13,764 nucleotides of DNA, taken from assembly GCA_005772945.1 (NCBI GenBank), contig SXIE01000393.1, forward strand, positions 1 through 13,764, written 5' to 3'. The DNA is from Pseudomonadota bacterium. GTDB lineage: Bacteria; Myxococcota; UBA9042; PHBI01. The notes beneath the pieces are model-generated. The model saw only the letters and a list, made by a program, of their open reading frames with translations, was not told the DNA's origin and searched no databases. This document shows positions 1-7,200 of the stretch, piece after piece. Position numbers and translations under genes: made by a program. Position 1 is the first letter of the stretch; every line of letters starts with the position of its first letter.

Positions 1-3000
1 CCGCCCACCGTGAGCGTCGTGGCCATCTGGAACACCCAGACGGCATTCGGATCGCCCTGGGCGTCGAGCGTGAGATCACCGCCCTCGATCATGAAGGACC
101 CGGATGCGGAGGTGTAGACGCCCGGCGCCAACGTCAGATTGGCGAGATTGCCAGCGCCGGGGTCCGGTCCGCCTGGGAGTGCCACGAGCGCGTTGTAGGC
201 GCTGAGCGCGGCGGCGCGCGCGGCGAGTGCGATCGCAAAGGTGATCGCGGTCCCTTCGGACGGGCATGCCACGGTCGGCGCCGGCGGGGCCGTGTAGATC
301 GAGCCGTTCACCGCGGCCACATTGAGTGGCGTCTCCGTGTACGTGCAGCCTGCGCCGCGGTCGTGAAATCCGGTCACGGCGGTCGAGACGGCGGTCGTCC
401 CGATATCGCCGTTGATCACCGTGAGAAGCCCTTGGTTGGTCATGCCGCTGGAGCCGCCGAAGGTCGCGAAAGAGGCGGCCGCGCCGAGGTCGAGCGGCGC
501 GAGGCAATGCCCGGTCGCCGGGCCGACGGTGAAGCTCCAGCGGGCGTCGGCGAGCATCGCGTTGGGGGGCGTGGCCAGGTCTTTGACCCCGAAGATGTCG
601 CCCCGGAGCGTGACGGTGTAGCGCGTGCCTTCGGTCAGCGCGACGAGCGGCGTGAAGGTCGCGGTGCGCCCTGTCAGCTCGTCGAGCGAGATCGAAAGCG
701 GCGTGACGGGCGTCAGGTCCGGCGCTGCCTTCGTCACCGTGAACGTGTCGCCGTCGACCGTGAGCGGGTCCATGCGCGACCCGGACGGCACGGTGAACGT
801 CACGTCGATGGTCGCGCTGGGACACATCCCGACCGCATCCGCCGTCGGGCTGCGCGCGCTGATCGAGAGCGGGGGCGCGGTCGCGAAGGTCCAAACGTAG
901 TTGCTCGCCGCCGGGAGTGGCGCCTGATTGCCGCCGAGTGCGTTGCCCGCGAGATCGGTCGCCAGCGTCGAGATCGTGACCGTGTAGAGCGACTCGGGCC
1001 TCAGCAGCGCGTCCGGGACGAAGACCACCGCGCGCGTGTCCACGCTGTAACTGACGGTGCCTGTCGGCGCGACACAGGGCGCCTCGCAGGTCACGACGAA
1101 GCTCGTCGCGTTGATCGTAGCGGGATCCATGTCCTCGCTGAACGACGCGCCGATCGCCGCCGAGAGCGCCACCTCGGGCGTCGGTCCCGGCGTCGTGGTG
1201 TCCGGGGCGGTGGCTGTCACGGTCGGTCGGGTCGTATCCGCCGTCGTGAAGGTCCAGACGTAATCGCTCGCGGCGGGCAGCGCGGCCTGATTGCCGGCCA
1301 GGGGATTGCCGAAAAGATCGGTCGCGGCGGCGCTGATGGTCGCCGTATAGGTCGTCGCGTCCGCGAGCGTTGCGGCGTGCGCAAACGTCGCGGTGCGCGT
1401 GCCGGCCGCGTAGCTCACGACGCCGAGCGGGGAGACGCACGGGTTGTCGCAGGTCACCGTGAAGCTCGCGCCGTTGATCGTCCCGGGCGCCATGTCTTCA
1501 CTGAAGACGGTGGTGATCGGCGTGTTCGCCGAGACGTCTTCCAGTCCGTCGGGGAGCAGCGTGGCGGGCACGGTGGAGTTCACGCGCGGTGCCGTCACAT
1601 CGTCGGCCGGAGCCGTCTTGAACGTCCAGACGTAGTCGCTGGCTGCGGGCAGCGCGGCCTGATTTCCCGCCAGCGCGTTGCCCGCGAGGTCGGTCGCGGG
1701 GGCGGTCACGGTCGCGGTGTAGGTGGTGTCGGGCTCGAGCGCGTCGGCGAGCGTGAAGAGCGCGGTCCGTCCGGCGACGGCGTAGCTCACGATACCGGCG
1801 GGCGAGACGCACGGGGCCGCGCATCGCACCGTGAAGCTGGCCGGGCTGATGGTGGCGGGGGCCATGTCCTCGCTGAAGGTGGCGCTGATCGCGACGGGGT
1901 CCTGCACCACGAGCGTAGGCCCGGGCGCCGTCGTCGCGGGCACCGTGGCGGTGACGCGAGGCCGAGTGGTTTCGGTCGCGATGTCGGTCAAGAAGGTCCA
2001 GACGTAGTCGCTCTGACCGGGCAAGGCGACCGGTTGGTTGCCGGCTAGCGTGTTGCCGGTGAGGTCGGTCACGGCCGAGGTGATCGTGGCGGTATAGCGC
2101 GTGGCGGGCATGAGCGCGGTCGGAGCTTGGAACGTCGCCGTTTGGGCTCCGACCGCGTAGCTGACGACCCCAATCGGCGACACGCACGGCGTCTCACAGG
2201 TCACCGTGAAGGTGGCGGCGGAGACCGTGGCGGGCGCCATGTCCTCGCTGAAGAGCGCCGTGATCAGCGTGTCCGTCGCCACGTCCGGCGTTGGTCCCGA
2301 GATCGTGGTGACGGGGACCGTCAGCGTGACGCGCGGTCGCGTCGTGTCCGGCAAGACGCCGGTCGTGAAGGTCCAGAGGTAGTCGCTTGCCGCGGGCAAC
2401 GCGGCCTGACTTCCGGCCAGGGCATTGCCGGCGAGATCGGTCGCCGCCGTCGTGACGGTGGCCGTGTACGTCGTGCCGGGCTCGAGCGCCGTGTCGGACG
2501 TGAAGACGGCCGTGCGCGTACCGGCCGCATAGCTCACGATGCCGTCGGGGGACGCGCAAGGCGATGCGCAGCGGATCGTGAAGCTCGCGCCCGTGAGCGA
2601 GGCGGGCGCCATGTCCTCGGTGAACGTGGCGGTGATGGCCGCGTTGGTCGGCACGTCAGGCGTCGGCCCGGGCGTCGTGGTGGCAGGGACCGTGAGGATC
2701 ACGCGCGGGCGGATGAGATCCGGTGTCGCTCCGGTCGTGAAGCGCCAGACGAACGGGTCGTCCAAGGGAAGCCCGCTGGCGATGCTCGTCGCGCCGGCCA
2801 CGGTGGCCGTGTAGCGCGTGAGCGGTGCCAGCGTGGTCCCGTCGGCGAGCGTGAAGGCGGCAATGCGGCCACTGTCATCCAAAGTGACCGTACCGACCGG
2901 GCTCGCGCACGGGGCCTCGCACGTCACGGTGAGGGTCGCGGCGCCGGTCATCGGCTCGCTGAACGTCGCGTCGACGAACGTGTTCGCGATCGGCACGTCG

Positions 3001-3152
3001 ATGGCGCCGTCGGACGGGGTGGTGCCCGTGATCGTCGGCGCGAGGCGCGCGCCGCCGAAGCCCAGAATGGGGTCGCAGGCCACGGCCAACGGGGTCAGCA
3101 GCAGGGCCGCGAACCACGTCAGGCGTTGCGGGCTACTCGGGTATCGCTTCAT
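1..3152 (-). CDS. Large multi-Ig (Big_5) lipoprotein with C-terminal DUF3494 ice-binding-like domain (partial)
   Basis: The frame is open for 1050 codons from the ATG at 3152 and runs off the window, so the C-terminus is missing. AGAGGA lies just before the ATG. The N-terminus (MKRYPSSPQRLTWFAALLLT) leads to LAVAC, a lipobox with Cys26, so an exported, lipid-anchored protein is likely. Residues ~40-878 are seven repeats of ~115-125 residues. They carry the Big_5 (SbsA-type bacterial Ig-like) signature: FSEDMxPAT near the start, TYTATV in the middle, TDLAGNxLAG, and a closing YVWTFTT. From residue ~886 (LGAAASFATFGGSSGMTNQG, then NGDIGTT, TGF, LTLDAQGDPNAVWVFQM) it matches the DUF3494 ice-binding-like family. 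That domain is a beta-solenoid found in ice-binding proteins and many surface proteins with no proven ice activity. The likely role is a cell-surface or adhesive stalk displaying a beta-helical tip; ice binding is unproven. No sigma-54-like element lies upstream, unlike the units further along. Confidence 0.88.
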   Translation of the reverse strand, partial: MKRYPSSPQRLTWFAALLLTPLAVACDPILGFGGARLAPTITGTTPSDGAIDVPIANTFVDATFSEPMTGAATLTVTCEAPCASPVGTVTLDDSGRIAAFTLADGTTLAPLTRYTATVAGATSIASGLPLDDPFVWRFTTGATPDLIRPRVILTVPATTTPGPTPDVPTNAAITATFTEDMAPASLTGASFTIRCASPCASPDGIVSYAAGTRTAVFTSDTALEPGTTYTATVTTAATDLAGNALAGSQAALPAASDYLWTFTTGVLPDTTRPRVTLTVPVTTISGPTPDVATDTLITALFSEDMAPATVSAATFTVTCETPCVSPIGVVSYAVGAQTATFQAPTALMPATRYTATITSAVTDLTGNTLAGNQPVALPGQSDYVWTFLTDIATETTRPRVTATVPATTAPGPTLVVQDPVAISATFSEDMAPATISPASFTVRCAAPCVSPAGIVSYAVAGRTALFTLADALEPDTTYTATVTAPATDLAGNALAGNQAALPAASDYVWTFKTAPADDVTAPRVNSTVPATLLPDGLEDVSANTPITTVFSEDMAPGTINGASFTVTCDNPCVSPLGVVSYAAGTRTATFAHAATLADATTYTATISAAATDLFGNPLAGNQAALPAASDYVWTFTTADTTRPTVTATAPDTTTPGPTPEVALSAAIGASFSEDMDPATINATSFVVTCEAPCVAPTGTVSYSVDTRAVVFVPDALLRPESLYTVTISTLATDLAGNALGGNQAPLPAASNYVWTFATAPPLSISARSPTADAVGMCPSATIDVTFTVPSGSRMDPLTVDGDTFTVTKAAPDLTPVTPLSISLDELTGRTATFTPLVALTEGTRYTVTLRGDIFGVKDLATPPNAMLADARWSFTVGPATGHCLAPLDLGAAASFATFGGSSGMTNQGLLTVINGDIGTTAVSTAVTGFHDRGAGCTYTETPLNVAAVNGSIYTAPPAPTVACPSEGTAITFAIALAARAAALSAYNALVALPGGPDPGAGNLANLTLAPGVYTSASGSFMIEGGDLTLDAQGDPNAVWVFQMATTLTVG
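519..3035 (-). repeat. Seven tandem ~350-375 bp repeats encoding Big_5 Ig-like domains
   Basis: In gene order the units run approximately 3035-2712, 2711-2340, 2339-1965, 1964-1593, 1592-1230, 1229-870 and 869-519. Units 2 to 6 are clearly alike at DNA level. For example, the stretch encoding YVWTF recurs near 2367, 1990, 1620 and 1249, and the stretch encoding GPTPDV or similar near 2651, 2281, 1911 and 1171. Units 1 and 7 have diverged most. Units 1-6 each contain a C-x-x-P-C pair, and unit 7 has lost it. Such tandem coding repeats can expand or contract by recombination and are prone to mis-assembly from short reads. Confidence 0.85.
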
Positions 3153-3500
3153 GAGGTCCTCTTGGGTTGGGTGGAATGATCGCGGGCAAGCGCTCCGCGC
3201 GCTTCGCAAAGGATTCGATTCGACTGCACGGGCTGCGTCGGTCTCGTGCCGGCATCCGCGCCGCGCGTCACACCGATCCGCTTCCCGGTGGGCCGCAGTT
3301 CTCGGCCGTGCACGCGTGTGCATTCTCGGGCGCGGTCCTCACCTGCCGCCGAAGTCGGCCCTCGACACTGCAGATCCCGCGCCGCGGCGGTGCCCGAAAA
3401 GTGCGAGTGATTTCAACGTATTCGGGTCGTCGTCCGGACGCGTGCCGGTCGGTATGATGGATGACGACTCACATTGAACGAGTTGCCGCGGCGCCGGTCG
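3153..3500. other. Intergenic region with no supported gene
   Basis: This is 348 bp between two minus-strand genes and should hold the promoter of the large Ig-repeat gene and any terminator of the upstream gene. I see a 10-bp palindrome CGTCCGGACG (3431-3440) and GCCGCGGC (3485-3492), but no convincing -35/-10 pair, no sigma-54 -24/-12 element and no hairpin followed by a T-run. Short open frames here have neither a ribosome-binding site nor protein-like composition. Confidence 0.5.
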
Positions 3501-4337
3501 TCAGCGAAGCCCCCATAGATAGGTGAAGTGGAGCGCGAACTCGATGACGCGAACCGACTCGCCCCAGGTCGTGTGGATGAAGCGCGCCTCGGCGCCGAGC
3601 GCCCAGCCGGAGGGGATCGCCGCGCGCGACCACGGCCGCCAGAGGTCGATGCCGAGGCGCACGCGCTGCGTGGCGTCGATGGCAACGAGGCGCAGATCGC
3701 GGCTGGGAGTGTCGAAGTCGAAGAGCAAGGCGTCGAGCGTCGCCGGCTCACGTCCGAGGCGACCCTGCGTGCGTGATTGAAGCGTGACGAGCAGCACCTC
3801 GGCCGCAAGCTCCAGCCGCCACCGCGCGCTGAGGTCGTGCCAGGCCGACACCGTGACGCCCAACCAGCGATTGGTCATGGCGTAGGTGCGCGCGTCGTCG
3901 AGGGTCTCGAGGTAGGCCAGGTCGGTCTCCCAGCCGAAGGCGGGACCGATCCCGACACGCCACGGCCGCCACCCGCGACCGCCGAGCGTGAACGCGTAGC
4001 GCACACGCAAACCGCGGTCGAAGACCACGCCACGCGTGCCGAGGCTGGCGCGCGCATAGCCTGTGCCGAACCCGAGCTCGGCACGCAGGACGCCGGTCTC
4101 GTCCGCGCCTGCGTACCGCAACGCGAGCCCGAAACCCGCCCCCGCGCGCGCCTGCGGCACGATCAGATCGTCGCGCATCGTCGCGAGCGAGAGGCGGATG
4201 CCGACGCGCATCTCCCGACCTGGTGCGAGTACCGAGGTGCGCGGCGGCGCGCGCGTCGCACACGCGCCGAACAGTGCCGCGAGCAGCGCGTGCACGAGCA
4301 GGCGCGTTGCCCGGAGGGATCGGCGAGCCGAACGCAT
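3501..4337 (-). CDS. Probable outer-membrane beta-barrel-like lipoprotein, unknown function
   Basis: 278 residues from the ATG at 4337, chosen because it is followed directly by a signal peptide: basic MRSARRSLRATR, hydrophobic LLVHALLAALFGAC, with a possible lipobox Cys26. A longer in-frame start at 4397 would put about 20 unrelated residues before the signal. The mature part is rich in alternating hydrophobic/polar strands broken by Gly or Asp turns, such as REMRVGIRLSLATM, GAGFGLALRYAG, VLRAELGFGTGYARA, GLRVRYAFTLGG and the terminal VRVIEFALHFTYLW. This is typical of an outer-membrane barrel of roughly 8-10 strands. I recognise no specific family. It lies 78 bp downstream of the DUF2383 gene on the same strand with no clear terminator between, so it may be co-transcribed. 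The shared signal-peptide logic, not homology, supports surface location. Confidence 0.7.
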   Translation of the reverse strand: MRSARRSLRATRLLVHALLAALFGACATRAPPRTSVLAPGREMRVGIRLSLATMRDDLIVPQARAGAGFGLALRYAGADETGVLRAELGFGTGYARASLGTRGVVFDRGLRVRYAFTLGGRGWRPWRVGIGPAFGWETDLAYLETLDDARTYAMTNRWLGVTVSAWHDLSARWRLELAAEVLLVTLQSRTQGRLGREPATLDALLFDFDTPSRDLRLVAIDATQRVRLGIDLWRPWSRAAIPSGWALGAEARFIHTTWGESVRVIEFALHFTYLWGLR

Positions 4338-4415
4338 GTCACTTTCGTTCGCATCGCGTCCGAGTCCGATAGTTTGCATACCAACGACTGCCCGCACGCC
4401 ATTTTCAACAGCCTG

Positions 4416-4886
4416 CTAAGCGAGGACTTCGCGGATGTCGTGGAGCGCCGTCGCCTGAGCCAGCACGCGCTCGTAATGCTCCCGCAGGGTGTGGCTCACG
4501 GGCGTTCCGCCGGTCTTGATGATGGCAAATTCGTAGGCCTCCTTCATATGGTCCTCGGCGCGCTCCGCGTCCTTGAGGATCGCCACGTCGTTGCTCGTCA
4601 CGGCCGCGTGCAGCTGCATCCAGCTCGTGCGCAGCGCGCCTCGGAAGGTGCCGCCGTCGGCGGGTGCCACGTGGTTCGCCGCCACGAATTGCTGCAGCTC
4701 GGCGGCTTGGGCCCGCCGCTCGCTTGCAATGGCGCGGAGGCGCGCTCGGACGGTCGGACTCTCGAGCGCGTCGGCCGCCGCCGTGTACGCCCCGGCGCTG
4801 TCGATGTTGAAGTGGATGAGCCTCTGGAGCCGGTCGATCGTGTCGCGCTCGAGCTCGTAGGTGTGTTCGGGGACTTGCATGTGCAT
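4416..4886 (-). CDS. PA2169-type DUF2383 four-helix-bundle (ferritin-like) protein
   Basis: 156 residues, cytosolic, no signal peptide. AAGGAG lies 4 nt before the ATG at 4886. A second ATG at 4880 would be 10 nt from it, so the true start could be either. The protein matches the DUF2383/PA2169 pattern: RLIHFNIDSAGAYTAAADAL (22-41), LRAIASERRAQAAELQQFV (50-68), the signature GGTFRGALRTSWMQLHAAV (78-96), then DVAILKDAERAEDHMKEAYE (100-119). The family has a ferritin-like fold and is often found with stress genes; its biochemical activity is not established. A near-perfect sigma-54 promoter lies upstream and gives a 38-nt leader. A larger in-frame extension upstream (to 5159) has random Arg/Ala-rich composition and would cross that promoter, so it is not coding. 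The gene is divergent from the double SnoaL lipoprotein. Confidence 0.85.
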   Translation of the reverse strand: MHMQVPEHTYELERDTIDRLQRLIHFNIDSAGAYTAAADALESPTVRARLRAIASERRAQAAELQQFVAANHVAPADGGTFRGALRTSWMQLHAAVTSNDVAILKDAERAEDHMKEAYEFAIIKTGGTPVSHTLREHYERVLAQATALHDIREVLA

Positions 4887-4934
4887 GGCGCTCCTTGGGT
4901 CGTCGGCCGTCGCGGTCCCGAACGGCTCGGGTAC

Positions 4935-4950
4935 CGCAAGGCACGTGCCA
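4935..4950 (-). promoter_or_regulatory. Sigma-54 (-24/-12) promoter of the DUF2383 gene
   Basis: On the minus strand the sequence is TGGCACGTGCCTTGCG, a full TGGCAC-N5-TTGC match with GG and GC separated by 10 nt. The predicted transcription start is about 4924, leaving a 38-nt leader that contains AAGGAG. Confidence 0.75.
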
Positions 4951-5021
4951 CGCGGACCGCACGCCAAGCGCTCATGCGGCCTGTCGGTGCGTGTTTGGCG
5001 CGGCATCATTCTGGTCGCAGA

Positions 5022-5038
5022 TCGCTCGATTCGAGCGA
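5022..5038. promoter_or_regulatory. Perfect 17-bp palindrome midway between two divergent sigma-54-like promoters
   Basis: TCGCTCGATTCGAGCGA has two 8-bp arms around one central T. Its centre (5030) is 80 bp from the minus-strand -24 element (4950) and 81 bp from the plus-strand one (5111), about -106 from each predicted start. That is a usual place for an activator (enhancer-binding protein) site. The binding protein is unknown. It could instead be a repressor operator or chance. Confidence 0.5.
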
Positions 5039-5110
5039 CCGCGCCTCGCTCGCGCCGAGCGCTTCGCGCACCCGACGCCGAGCGCACGGCCCACCGTAGA
5101 AGGGACTCCG

Positions 5111-5126
5111 TGGTTCCCGCTTTGCA
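5111..5126 (+). promoter_or_regulatory. Sigma-54-like promoter of the double SnoaL-domain lipoprotein
   Basis: TGGTTCCCGCTTTGCA keeps GG-N10-GC and a perfect TTGCA -12 box. It differs from TGGCAC only at the two bases C and A of the -24 box. The predicted start is about 5137, giving a 37-nt leader before the ATG at 5174, close to the 38 nt of the divergent gene. Confidence 0.5.
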
Positions 5127-5173
5127 CTGGTGGCGCGCTCCAACGGCCTGCGGGCCCATGCGACGAGGAACCC

Positions 5174-6532
5174 ATGCAACTTCAAATGCCGCTGTTCGCG
5201 ATGCTCCTCGCAGGAGGCCCCATGCTGGGCGCTGCCTGCGACAAGAAAGACCCCGCCCCCATCCCCCCGCTCGCGCAGGTGAGTCAAGGCGAGCCCGCCA
5301 AACCGCCGGCTCCCGACAAGCCGAGCGCGCCCGACCTGGACCGCGCTCGCGAGGCCGACCAGGGTGGCCTCTCGAATCGCACCCAGGCCACGCAGCAGCA
5401 GTTCGCCTTGATGGAGCGCGGCGACTTCGCCATGGCGTTCAAGCGCTTCACCGATTCGGTTCACTGGACCGAGGTCGGCCTCCCGGACGGCGAGTTCGAC
5501 TCGGTCACGGAGCTGATCGCGTTCCAGCGTTCATCGCGCACCGGGTTCTCGGATTTCAAGATCAAGCCCCAGCGCATCATCGAGGCGGCCGACTACGAGG
5601 TCGTCGAGTATGTCTGGTCGGCCCGCCACACGGGCGCCTTCGCCGATGGCACCCCCGCGACGAACAAAGTTGCGACGCTGCCAGGCGCGATGCTGATCCA
5701 CTACAAGACCCCCGAGTCCATCGATCAGGTGTGGGTCTTCCACGATTGGCCGAGTGTCCTGCAGCAGCTCGGCCTCGCCCCGGGTCTGCCCGAGGGCTTC
5801 GAGCCGCACGCCATGCCCGCGAAGTCCGAGATCATCACCGGCGCCGCCGAGCCGCGCTACCAGGGGCGCTACCGCGACTTCCTGACCGGGCTCGGCCCCG
5901 ACGCCTACGAAAGCACGCTGCGCGACCAGGCCACCGACGATCTCTCGTGGTTCGACACCACCGCCGGCAAGGTCCTCAGCGGGCGCGTCGCGGCGGCGAC
6001 CCATCTCGGCGGCCGCAGCCGCTCCTTCACGCTCGTCAAGAGCGAAATTCAGACGGCTATCGGCGTCGGCCTGTACTTCGCAGCGTTCACGAAGAACGAG
6101 CTCCTCTACAAGGGCGGCTTCATGAATGTGGCCGCCGACGGCCAGAAGGTGACGACCCACACGCTCGACATCGTGCAGTTCGACGCGCCGTCGCTGCGCT
6201 TCAAGCGGCTCGCCAGCTACGGTAACTCGTATGAGACGCTGGCCGCTCTGCGCCTCAGCGCCGCGAGCACCGTCCGGCCCGCAAACGCCGACGCCAAGCT
6301 CGGCGTCAAAGCGTGCGATGGCTACGTCGCCAAGATCCGCGAGTGCGGCGAGAGCCTCGACGGCAACGCCAAGCAGGCGATGCTCATCGCGATGGACAGC
6401 CAGGTTCACGCCTGGGCCAGCGTGGCCGACGGCGCGACGCGCGATGAACGCCTGACCCAAGCGTGTGACGCCGCGTTGACGGCCGCCAAGGGCACGTTCC
6501 AGGCGACCTGCCCGCGCGTCGTGTGGCGCTGA
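5174..6532 (+). CDS. Lipoprotein with two SnoaL/NTF2-like domains and a four-Cys C-terminal tail
   Basis: 452 residues from the ATG at 5174, preceded by GAGGAA. The signal peptide is MQLQMPLFAMLLAGGPMLGA with lipidated Cys22 (GAAC-D), followed by a Pro/Lys/Ala-rich linker (26-60). Residues ~67-201 resemble a SnoaL-like NTF2 fold: QQQFALMERGDFAMAFKRFT, then W98, and VEYVWSARHTGAFADGTPAT. Residues ~228-355 repeat the same architecture (YRDFLTGLGPDAYEST, then VYFAAFTK-like and DIVQFDAPSLRFKRLASYG). The first unit keeps typical ester-cyclase-type positions, but a catalytic role cannot be claimed. The tail (381-446) has CDGYVAKIREC, a Trp at 414, Cys431 and Cys446. I recall this CxnC-W-C-C pattern as common in lipoproteins of myxobacteria; it probably forms two disulfides. 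The protein is likely anchored in the periplasm or outer membrane. Asp at +2 would mean inner-membrane retention in E. coli, but that rule is uncertain here. Confidence 0.8.
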   Translation: MQLQMPLFAMLLAGGPMLGAACDKKDPAPIPPLAQVSQGEPAKPPAPDKPSAPDLDRAREADQGGLSNRTQATQQQFALMERGDFAMAFKRFTDSVHWTEVGLPDGEFDSVTELIAFQRSSRTGFSDFKIKPQRIIEAADYEVVEYVWSARHTGAFADGTPATNKVATLPGAMLIHYKTPESIDQVWVFHDWPSVLQQLGLAPGLPEGFEPHAMPAKSEIITGAAEPRYQGRYRDFLTGLGPDAYESTLRDQATDDLSWFDTTAGKVLSGRVAAATHLGGRSRSFTLVKSEIQTAIGVGLYFAAFTKNELLYKGGFMNVAADGQKVTTHTLDIVQFDAPSLRFKRLASYGNSYETLAALRLSAASTVRPANADAKLGVKACDGYVAKIRECGESLDGNAKQAMLIAMDSQVHAWASVADGATRDERLTQACDAALTAAKGTFQATCPRVVWR

Positions 6533-6544
6533 GCGCGGAGTCGT

Positions 6545-6587
6545 AGGAGGCGGAACGCGGTGGTTGCCCATCGCGTTCGCGCCTCCT
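6545..6587. terminator. Strong hairpin between convergent genes, probable bidirectional terminator
   Basis: The left arm AGGAGGCG+GAACGCG (6545-6559) pairs with CGCGTTC (6572-6578) and, after one bulged G at 6579, with CGCCTCCT (6580-6587). That gives 15 base pairs with a 12-nt loop. It begins 12 nt after the stop of the plus-strand lipoprotein gene and is about 70 nt beyond the stop of the minus-strand YggT-like gene. There is no clear T-run, so it may act as a 3' stabiliser or as a terminator of the U-poor type. Confidence 0.6.
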
Positions 6588-6660
6588 CTCTGGCCTCTCA
6601 GGCATCCATCCCTGGCGCGCAACCGCGATGAGCGCGACGACGCCAGCACTCACTGTCACA

Positions 6661-7179
6661 TCAGAGGGTCGTCGGCCGCCGCCCGACCAAGCGGATGAGC
6701 CCCCGAATGGCCAGATGCACGAGGATCCAGACGACCAGCGCCGCGACGTAGGAGAAGACGAAGCGGTAGCCGTCGACCGAGAGGTCCGCAAACAGGCCGC
6801 GAAACGGCAGCAGGAAGGGCGTGGTGATCGTGTCCATCGCCTGCTTGAAGCCGTTCGTCTCTCTCGCGCCGGTCGCCTCGAGCACGATCTCGATGACGAT
6901 CAGCGTGTAGATCACGAAGAAGACGTAGTCCACGATCTGCGCCACGCGAGCGGACCCGCGCGTGCGAGCGACCTCGCGCTCGGTCGCCGCCACCTCGTGC
7001 ACGGCCCCGCGCTCGAGCTCGCGCGCAACCTCGGCGACCTCGCGCCGCTCGCTCGCGACCTCGGCGCGCCCCTCGGCGGCCACCGCGCGGTTCACCTCGC
7101 CCTGTAGCTCGGCCTTGACGTTCTGATGCTGCGCGAGTCGACGCGCTTCATCGCGCGCGAGTTTCGTGTCCGTGACCAT
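6661..7179 (-). CDS. YggT-like integral membrane protein with N-terminal coiled coil
   Basis: 172 residues; AGGAGA lies upstream of the ATG at 7179. Residues ~5-75 are charged, Ala/Glu/Arg-rich and predicted helical or coiled coil. They are followed by a membrane helix VAQIVDYVFFVIYTLIVIEI (79-98), the segment ETNGFKQAMDTITTPFLLPF (107-126), and a second membrane helix (~142-160, VFSYVAALVVWILVHLAIRG). The pattern of one helix, then TDPFxxPFRG-type loop, then a second helix is that of YggT/YlmG-family proteins. These are small membrane proteins linked to membrane organisation or osmotic stress in bacteria and to plastid biogenesis in plants. The added cytoplasmic coiled coil is not part of the usual YggT unit. 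It is the last gene of a likely four-gene unit, 21 bp after the Cys-rich lipoprotein gene. Confidence 0.75.
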   Translation of the reverse strand: MVTDTKLARDEARRLAQHQNVKAELQGEVNRAVAAEGRAEVASERREVAEVARELERGAVHEVAATEREVARTRGSARVAQIVDYVFFVIYTLIVIEIVLEATGARETNGFKQAMDTITTPFLLPFRGLFADLSVDGYRFVFSYVAALVVWILVHLAIRGLIRLVGRRPTTL

Positions 7180-7200
7180 CGCGGTTCTCCTGGCCCCGAG

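Noticed and set aside
519..3035. Regular repeats considered as a CRISPR or non-coding satellite array
   Set aside because: The period is ~370 bp, a multiple of three in each unit, and the reading frame is kept; the repeats encode protein domains.
363..3179. Long plus-strand open frames (363-2048 and 2127-3179) opposite the Ig-repeat gene
   Set aside because: Their translations are Arg/Gly/Asp-rich with no domain pattern, and they are antisense to a minus-strand frame with a clear signal peptide, seven Ig repeats and a DUF3494 domain.
3411..3416. TTGAAA on the minus strand as a -35 box for the Ig-repeat gene
   Set aside because: No plausible -10 hexamer at 16-18 nt, and the distance to the start codon is over 250 bp.
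4861..6225. Alternative plus-strand frame (454 codons) and long 5' extension to 4895 of the double-SnoaL lipoprotein
   Set aside because: The alternative frame is Arg/Pro-rich with no motif. The extension precedes a typical lipoprotein signal peptide at 5174 and would cover the promoter region.
5531..6649. Minus-strand 372-codon frame opposite the lipoprotein gene
   Set aside because: It spans the terminator hairpin and is a GC-rich shadow frame without recognisable protein features.
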